A stretch of DNA of 64,000 nucleotides from Sarcomyxa edulis (taxonomy: Eukaryota; Basidiomycota; Agaricomycetes; Agaricales; Mycenaceae): NCBI GenBank assembly GCA_009761415.1, contig QUOL01000009.1:1488001-1552000 (forward strand). The letters are read 5' to 3'. Under the pieces are notes generated by a model. The model saw only the letters and a list, made by a program, of their open reading frames with translations, had not been told where the DNA came from and did no database searches. Made by a program: the position numbers and the translations under genes. Positions 56,861-64,000 of this stretch are shown here, one piece after another; the stretch's first letter is position 1; every line of letters begins with the position of its first letter.

Positions 56861-58650
56861 CTAACATGCACATATACCACTCTGGATATGCCTAATCACT
56901 GTATCCTTCCTTGTGAATGTCGAGTTGCACCCCCCGTTTGAATGGCCTGGTAGCCGATAGCAGGGATGGCGAGTTAGAACCTGATTGAGTTCCACTGAGC
57001 AGACCCAGATTTGGTCCTTCGAATGCGACAGATAATGTCTTTTATTATCTGCCACCCGTTCTCTATGAAACCTATAGGTACAGTCCACAATAGGACATGG
57101 GGCCCGACCGTGCGTATCCCAAACAGTCTGGCTGTATTCGAGGTCGAAATCGGGGAGAAGATTACTGTCAAATTGTTGGCAACGAGGACGGGCTGTTTGA
57201 ACGCGGGACTGTTTTTGCTTCGCTTTTTTAACGCATGCACGTTTCGAGGCTCGACTAGAGGTGGATTTTTGGCCAGAGGACTCGGATTTAGCTGAAGAGC
57301 GAGAGGACAAGGAAACGGTGGTGGATGAAGAGGACAGCCTGGCAGAGGAAAGAGTGGGAGCAGAAGAACTGGAGGAAGAATTGGAAGATAAGGTGGAATG
57401 GAATGAAGATCTGAGGCGACAATTTTGGAATGTGGACTTATTTTTTCGTTTTCTGGAGCTTGATGGTCCATTGGGAACATATTCACTATCATCGCCCACG
57501 TCTTCCCCATCTGATTCATCCAACCCAACATAGCTTTTGCGTACAGTCCTGGAAGTAGATTGAGAAGCGGAAATGGGCCGGTGGGGTAGTGACACAGTCC
57601 TGGAGGTAGGTCGAGAAGAGGAAATGGGCCGGTGGGGTAGTGGCACAGTCCCGGAGGTAGGTCGAGGAGAGGAAATAGGCCGGTGGGATAGTGACACAGT
57701 CCGGGAGGTAGGTTGAGGAGGGGAAATGGGCCGGTGGGGTAGTGGTACAGTCCCGGAGGTAGGTCGAGGAGAGGAAATGGGCCGGTGGGGTAGTGGCACA
57801 GTCCCGGAGGTAGGTCGAGGAGAGGAAATGAGCCGGTGGGGTAGTGGCACGATAGGACGATGGATGACGTTGGTAGCCCTATTGGGCTCTGGTGTAAATG
57901 AAGCTTTATTGTTTTTGACGCTGTTTTCGTTTTTTTTAGATCTATTAGCAAAAAGTAATCGGTTAGCTTACGGTCGCTTATCAAGAATTTGGCAACATAC
58001 TCGGAAACGATGGTGTATGCATAGTGTCCTGATCTGTATGAAGGATGTCAGAATAAAGTTCCTAGAAAGAGTGATTGGAAGAAACGTACAGAGATTGAGA
58101 ATCGGTTGTTTTACTGTTAATATTGCTGTTATTGAGATCGTATTGGTTTGAGCGACCATTGGTGTTGTAACTATTCCAAATGATTCTTGAGTTGGAAAAA
58201 TCTGAGAAAAATTGACAATACATACCCGATGGCAAGATTGAATTCCATGTTGCAGTCAAAGAACTCATCCTCAGAAGAATCATCTGAATCATCACTGCTG
58301 TCATCTTCAGAGCTAATGTCTCCTTTGGAGTCACAGTCCTTGTGACAAACGTGGTCCTGACCATGATGAGTTGATGGTGTGGCAATATGCAGTGTAGGGG
58401 TGTCATCAAAAGTAAAATCCTTATAGTATGGCAAAAGCCATGCTTGGTCTTGATCCACTTTCTGGAAATATGGCACAAGATAGAGAAGTTCCTTGGGGAT
58501 GTGGGCAAGGATTTGTGAAGGAATTTTGGAGTGTGACGATGGTGCAGACATATGTGAAGCAGAGGTTGCACCAGAAATATATCCCTTGAGGTATGGCAGA
58601 AGTCGAGGGAGCTCATCAACAATGTGCTTGGGGAATTGGAAGATAGACAT
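56861..58650 (-). CDS. C2H2 zinc-finger protein with 17-residue Pro-rich repeats
   Basis: Four exons on the minus strand: 58226-58650, 58090-58170, 58001-58033 and 56861-57941, giving 539 aa. All three introns (55, 56 and 59 bp) close in phase, which links the N-terminal part to the finger exon. Exon 1 starts MSIFQFPKHIVDELP and has three LLPYLK-like segments (RLLPYLKGY, YLVPYFQK, WLLPYYKD). An acidic tract follows (SSEDDSSDDSDDSSEDE). Exon 4 begins with about six copies of a 17-residue unit (TSGTVPLPHRPISSPRP), then GLDESDGEDVGDDSE, a Ser-rich tract and a basic KRACVKKAKQKQ. It ends with two fingers: CPIVDCTYRFH...KRHYLSH (C2H2) and CNSTFTRKDTVIRH...C (C2HC-like). It is probably a DNA-binding transcription factor; the target is unknown. 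Confidence 0.8.
57545..57850. repeat. 51-bp coding minisatellite, about six copies
   Basis: The plus-strand unit starts GAAATGGGCCGGTGGGGTAG and is 51 bp long; copies begin near 57571, 57622, 57673, 57724, 57775 and 57826. It encodes 17 residues on the minus strand. Two alternative frames over the same repeat also stay open because the length is a multiple of three. Confidence 0.9.
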
Positions 58651-59836
58651 ACTGATGAGAGTGATGGGGAGGGGGTAAGGAGGGAAAAGAGAAAGACGCC
58701 CATCTCCAGTATTGTATATCACATGCCAGTCATCATAAGACGCATGGTGCACATCCGGTGCATCCGGTCTATCCCATGTATCCGGTTTATCCCATGCATC
58801 CAATCTATCCTATGTATCCGGTCTATCCCATGCATCCGGTATATCCCATGCATCCGGTCTATCCCGTGCATCCGGTTTATCTTATACATTCGGTGTCCAT
58901 CTTATTGATACAGTTGTGAACTTCATCATAATGTGAACCAAGACATTTTCTGCGAATACGAAATTATATTTTTGATTATTTTCTCGATGATAGTCCTTTT
59001 AGAAGTCTTGTACAACAATGACGGCTGATGCACTTGTATTCATGCATTAGAAATGGAGCCAAAATTGACCAGATGTTTGAACTCACGAGGTTGATAACTC
59101 TTTTCCTGATACAGTGTCCTTTATGGTGAGCGCTATAGTTCCCTGACAAGGCAATGAGCTATATCCTGAATTATCCACGCAAAGGGAAATTGAGCTACAT
59201 CTGCCTGAGGATTTATCTTTGTCACACGTGCGTTTCCAATTCCACCAACAGAGCTCCAATACATAACAACACTGTTTATCTTTGTAAAGAAATTTATAGT
59301 TAGTTAGTCAGATGCCAGGGCACTTATCAACAACTAATATACGCTTACCTGGAGCCGTCTACCTGAGATTTGTGCTTTAGCAGGTTCAGACCTTGGAACG
59401 GGGATCATTTTGTAAAAGAAAAGAGGATGCAACGGCCTTCCTTTGGTTTTGAGTCTCATGGCGCCTCACAGGAACCATCGAACCTTTGTGGACGTAATGG
59501 TTCCATAATTGTAGAGCGGCTATCATGGCGCCTCACAGGAAAACCTTTCTAGACGTAATATTTACGGCAATTATCAATTCTGTTTCTGGGTCTTTTTTTC
59601 TTCACGCGTACATGGTCCTACAGAATTGAATCTTACTCTTGCTTGAAGAGCTGAGACCTACGTGATTGAATTCTACGTGACTCGCGAACAAATCGCGAAT
59701 TCCAGGATCCACGGCAAATCCACGGATATTTGCAGTGGCCAAGTACGGATATCGATGTCGTCACAGTGGCTAAGTTTACGTATGCTTGAGGTAAGGATCC
59801 ATAGTAAACACCTACAATGCGACCGTGACAGAAGTC
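58651..59836. other. Intergenic with an 18-bp minisatellite at its start
   Basis: After the repeat, 58920-59830 shows no supported gene. A ~30-bp phrase (ATGGCGCCTCACAGGAA...) occurs twice, at about 59458 and 59525, a short local duplication. Confidence 0.5.
58750..58894. repeat. 18-bp tandem repeat, about eight copies
   Basis: The unit is CATCCGGTCTATCCCATG with variants (GTATCCGG, TTTATCC, CAATC). It lies about 100 bp upstream of the zinc-finger gene start, so it may be in its promoter or 5' UTR. Confidence 0.9.
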
Positions 59837-60890
59837 ATGCGTCGCGCGTTCAGCGCTTACAGTCACTTCTTGCGAAAAACTCTTATCATGGCATTGACCG
59901 GTCTGATGTTGTTCGAACAGGCCGAAATCTCTTATTCGCGAGGCTTAATTGTGGAGGCCCTAGAATTCTATCGTCTGTCTATCAAGAAGATATTGAAAGA
60001 TGAAGATGTCACTCGTTGCTTATCGGTCAACGTTCCTAATCATGTTCCTCGAGAGACTCTTGGGTGTGTTTGGATGAATTTCATGGGTTTTCTCCGAGAC
60101 GTTCAGATGTCGTTCTCTACTGGTTTGTGTTTACATCGTTTCTTGCCTTGGGTTTTGTTTTGCTCATATCAGTCTCGACAGATACATCTCCGAAAGCGTT
60201 TAAACTCTTGAACTCGTTCAGGCCCTCGCTATCGGATGAAGATCACTCTCGATTTACCACTTCTTCTTCCAAAATTCTACTAAAAGGCCTGCGAATCACA
60301 GCGGGGCTCACGTTGGGAATATTGGCTTGGGATAAACATGATCGGTCCACGGCTGCCAAACGATACCACGAATCTCTGACCCTCGCTGCTTTGCATCCCC
60401 CATTTTTACAAATTCCTGTCGATAATTCTGTCGAGTTCTTCGAAAGATGGGTTGCTTTAGATGTGCAAGTCATTCGCGAGAACTTCCGTGCGCTTGTTGT
60501 AAACGATGGCATGCATACTACTCCGAGGAATCCATCTCTCCGTAAAGGAACGTTACTGCACATCAAGAATACGCGGATTGAAGGGACGGGCAGTGTCTTC
60601 ACTTCAGACGAAATGCTCCTAGCGACGGACGCCTGCGAAAGGTGCACGGATAGGACTAAGAGGTTGAAGTGCTGCGCGAGGTGTAAAGTTGTGTTATGTG
60701 AGTTATATCTTCCGTCGTAATTGTCCAATAGCTCACCCATCTGCCAACTTAGACTGCGGTATCGAATGCCAACAGGCGGACTGGTCGTGAGCTACAGTCA
60801 TCTTGCTTCGTTTGGTTGCGCACTTCATGACACATTTTTTTTTATTATCTCAGACTCCATAAGCTGGTATGCAGACACCTCAGACTTTGA
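59837..60890 (+). CDS. MYND-type zinc-finger protein
   Basis: Exons 59837-60122, 60173-60697, 60753-60786 and 60854-60890 give 293 aa with phases closing. It starts at MRRAFSAYSHFLRK; an upstream in-frame GTG was not used. The N-terminal half is helical, with a TPR-like pair (ALTGLMLFEQAEISYSRGL; ALEFYRLSIKKIL). The C-terminus is a MYND finger: CERCTDRTKRLKCCARCK, then across two introns VVLYCGIECQQADW and SLHKLVCRH, which supplies the late His/Cys ligands. MYND fingers mediate protein-protein contacts. TPR-like plus C-terminal MYND proteins are numerous and uncharacterised in mushrooms. No SET domain is present. Confidence 0.85.
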
Positions 60891-61200
60891 CACGCCTTTC
60901 GTTCCGTTCAATATTATATTTTGATCTACATCTGTAGATTGTCCTGTTAGCTGTTGGCGGTGGACCCAGGGTGGGGATCTCCGATAGGTAATATCATACT
61001 CGAAGGACATGTATCAAAGGCACAAATCCGACACTGTATTCCATCGTCAGTTGTCTGATCATACGAGGAGGGCTGAGAGGTGACGTCTTGGCATTTGAAA
61101 TAATATTCAGAATTTCATATTCTGTCTGTTGACGCACATGGCTCCGTAGGTGACTAGGTTATAGGTTAGCTAGCCAGCGACCACAAGAATACATAGACGT
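60891..61200. other. Intergenic, probable left boundary region of the Helitron
   Basis: The 5' end of the Helitron should be here or within the next few hundred bases; Helitrons start TC after an A and have no inverted repeats or target duplication, so I could not place it. Confidence 0.3.
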
Positions 61201-61201
61201 C

Positions 61202-64000
61202 TTGTCATGCGTCTGTCCTGCTTGCGGATCTCGTCAGACGCGTATACGTGATCTGTCGGGGAAGTATATAAGGGTGAGTCTTTTTCTCTCGATTTCTCGT
61301 CGAATCTTGACTGTTCTGCTGTTCACACAATCAGAATACTTACCTCAAGGAGAAGAAAATGCATACAGCAATGACACCATGTAATTACCTCCTATTCATA
61401 TGATGATCCTATCGTGACTTACATGGCAAATAGCTGTTATCACTACAGGCGAACAGATCATACTGCGTGGACCGGATTTAAGTACGATTAGAGGGATTCC
61501 CAGTCCAGGTGTGTTTCATTGTTCTTTTCGAGCGAGACAACACTGACGTTGTCTAGGTGCTTTACTATCGGACTCCGTCGTCGGTACAGCGGCAGCGAGG
61601 ATCCTTTCGGAGGGTCAGTCCTTCAGATTTATATCTCTTCTTACTGTACCATGTAGCTCACTAATTGTTCATTTAATAGATCTGGTGTACGACAAGTGGG
61701 GAATGGATCCAGATGGCAACATGTTTTCTATCCCGTCCACTATCCCTGTTCATCGACTGAATAGCAATTATAATTATATTTCTTGTACTCGAATCCCCGA
61801 AACTCTGCCCATTCTCAACGATGAACGCAATCTCGTGGCCACCTTATCTCCTTCTCAACTAGTAAAATATTTTCGGTACGTTGCCGTCGATGAACTCAGA
61901 AGGATCTGTGTATATCATGGGCTTCGATATACTGCCGCAGCCAAGTTGGTGGATTTGCGAGGCTCAGTGATGCTGCACGATTGTGTCGCCACATGTGGGC
62001 GCGTTTTTTACATTTTCAGAGGGCGTATCAGGGCACGGACGAATGTGGAATGGAAATTCACAAGCAATGTTGTTGGATATCAAACTCCGAAACGAGAAGA
62101 TCCTTGTCCCAGGATTACTGTGGAGCATAACACGATGTTCCCCAACGAAGACGAGGCTGACTCTGATACTATCGAGAGTACCAGCCATCTCGAGATCGCG
62201 AGTGACGACCTCCGTCTATCCATTATTGATGAATGGCAGAGTGCCTTCTCTACCGCAAGTATGCGTCGCAGAGGATGTGCGGTGTGCGCTAGGCTTTGTC
62301 CCGAGGCCAACATGGTTCACTTAGATCCCTTCAAAGTGCCTCTGCATGTATTGCGCAACGATGAACTACCTGAACATCTTCTTCCCAAGGAGTATAACAT
62401 GGTCGCCTACGACATGGCCATTCTACATCCTCCTGGGTTGACGAAGAAGAATGTTGTGGGCCCTATGATAGTCTGTCAGACATGCACAGACAGTCTACGC
62501 AGTCATGCCATGCCTAAATTTGCTCTCGCAAATTGGCTCTACTATGGGCATTCGTGTCTTCCTCCGAGAGTGAAAGCTGCGTTCGATCAAGCGTCAGCTT
62601 TTGATCTCATGCTCATAGCGAGAGCTCGAGCGAGCAATATTTGTTTCCGCTTTGGCTCCCATTCTGATGCAAATCCCGACGAAAATGATGACAACGGGGG
62701 GAGCAATGCTTCCCAGAGCAGGAAAGGGATTCGAGGAAATGTTATGGTTACACCGTTAGACGCGGCTAGATTGAATGAAGTACTTCCACCGGACGCGCAG
62801 ACCATAGCAGACACTATCTGTGCTGTATTTGTGGGGAAGACCGCACCCTCCCGCTCTACGATTGCAAAGCTCAGTCCTGTGTTAGTACGGAAAAGCAGGG
62901 TCAAGACGATGATAGAATTCTTACTGAAGCGGAATCCTCATTACAGCGTGGTCGGTGGTTTCAAGGGCTTCAGCGCTGCCAATTTGAACCGTTTGTTTGG
63001 CGCAGACGATTATGACAAGGATGAAGCGGTACCATGTTCAATGGACATAGGACACTTGCCTCTGAACGATGCAGTCGAGAGTGCCACGTCAGATTACACT
63101 CCTCGTAACGAATATGACGGAGGGTCAAACGGTATTCTCATGGAGAACGTTGGATTCACGACTGGGGATGATTCCCCAGTGAGCTATCGCGACATGAAGT
63201 TAAAGGCGCTAGCGCACTGTTTGAATGGGGGGTCATTTATCTCATCACGGAGGGGTTCAAGAATGATTCCTGACTTTGATAATCCGTTCCTCATGTCCTG
63301 GTTGTTTCCTCATCTTGACCCATGGGGTATAGGAGGATTTTATCATCCGAAGCGTCGGGTTCCTCTGACTATGGACGAGCAGCTTTCGCATCTGTTACAA
63401 GTCGACGGAGGGCGCTTTGAAAAGGATCCGGAATTTGCTTTCGTGTATTACAATATCAAGCAGAAGAAAATGATATCGCAGAACGTTCGCTTCAGAGTTC
63501 CTCAAAGTCGGTACAGCCAAATAATACAAGACTTACTGAATGTCGATGTCGATCGAATATTCGGCCTACAAAGTCTGTTCAAGGCTGATCCCATGTATCG
63601 CCCTGTAGATGATCAGGAAACTGCACTGATCAGACTTCTTGCCAACGTCAGCATGGTTGGGAACAACATACCTGGAAGTACCGCCTATAAAGTTTCTCTA
63701 CGGAATGAGATACGTGCAGTCATAAATTATAGGGGGACACCTACCCTGTTTGTGACTCTCAATCCGTCCGACGTGGACCATCCTCTCGTGCGACTAAATG
63801 CGGGACATGACATAGATCTTGACGATATCTCGCGCGGTGAGGACCTCGATAAGTGGGGAAGGATGATGTTGGCTGCAAAGAATCCGTCTGCGTGTGCTTT
63901 GTTTTTCCACAGCATGATATCTGGCTTTGTGAAGATCATTTTACGAGCTCGCAGTGGACGTCGGGGTCTACTCGGGACCTGCACATCGTATTATGGCTCC
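61202..64000 (+). CDS. Helitron RepHel protein, N-terminal part (cut by window end)
   Basis: The main exon begins at about 61680 after a TTTAATAG acceptor. It stays open to the window end (over 770 codons) with no stop. Short upstream exons are likely: 61202-61273 (CPACGSRQTRIRDLSGKYIR, GTGAGT donor), then pieces near 61336-61382, 61434-61509 and 61558-61615. Their phases were not all resolved. The main exon has a Cys-rich cluster (RGCAVCARLC and IVCQTCTDSL), the region seen N-terminal to Helitron_like_N domains in mushrooms. The Helitron_like_N region itself follows, with GTPTLFVTLNPSDVDHPL. The window ends in CTSYYGS, just before the place where the QGRGTLH-type HUH Rep motif should follow. 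The helicase half lies outside. The frame is intact, so the element may be young. Confidence 0.85.

Noticed and set aside
56974..57984. 336-aa frame with repeats PTGPFPLLDLPPGLCHY
   Set aside because: It is the alternative reading of the 51-bp repeat; only the other frame leads into the zinc-finger residues and joins upstream exons in phase.

Overview
This is a piece of a filamentous basidiomycete (Agaricomycete, mushroom-type) nuclear genome. The signs are many short spliceosomal introns (about 45-80 bp, GT-AG with a few GC-AG), TATA-type promoters, and protein families typical of mushroom-forming fungi. These include a coiled-coil F-box protein, an agaric-type protein kinase, a Marasmius oreades agglutinin (MOA)-type chimerolectin, small Cys-rich secreted proteins and a Helitron with an HUH-Rep type N-terminus. 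No bacterial, organellar or tRNA/rRNA signature was seen.

Layout. 0.5-1.1 kb: SDH4, the membrane anchor of succinate dehydrogenase, on the minus strand. 1.1-5.45 kb: a gene-poor repeat domain with a 26-bp array, five copies of a ~250-300 bp block and a possible solo LTR. 5.5-19.5 kb: three intact minus-strand paralogues (1048, 585 and 445 aa) of an unrecognised, highly disordered, probably nuclear protein family. They share exon structure and promoter, and are interleaved with a truncated 3' copy and decayed remnants of a duplicated plus-strand neighbour. 20-21.7 kb: two Cys-rich secreted protein paralogues. 22.5-26 kb: a Pro/Gln-rich protein and a six-exon gene with an internal exon duplication.

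26.9-29.7 kb: a ferric reductase with ten exons and a GATA-site cluster upstream. 30-34.9 kb: no convincing gene. 34.9-36.7 kb: an F-box protein. 36.96-38.03 kb: a 1,067-bp non-autonomous inverted-repeat DNA element flanked by TA. 38.8-40.3 kb: the MOA-like lectin/cysteine-peptidase gene in 12 exons. 43.3-45.5 kb: a protein kinase. 45.9-53.3 kb: two farnesyl diphosphate synthase paralogues with identical intron positions, enclosing an unknown protein and an M35-like secreted metallopeptidase. 54-56 kb: an unknown protein and an SKP1 paralogue. 56.9-58.7 kb: a C2H2 zinc-finger protein with 17-residue repeats. 59.8-60.9 kb: a MYND-finger protein. 61.2-64.0 kb: the first part of a Helitron RepHel protein, cut by the window edge.

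The genes do not form one obvious pathway. Functional themes are respiration (SDH4), reductive iron uptake (ferric reductase), isoprenoid precursor supply (two FPPS), SCF ubiquitin ligase parts (SKP1 and F-box), and secreted or defence proteins (MOA-like lectin, Cys-rich proteins, metallopeptidase). The exon models were built by hand from splice consensus, phase and family conservation. Where phases close exactly, the gene entry lists exon coordinates.
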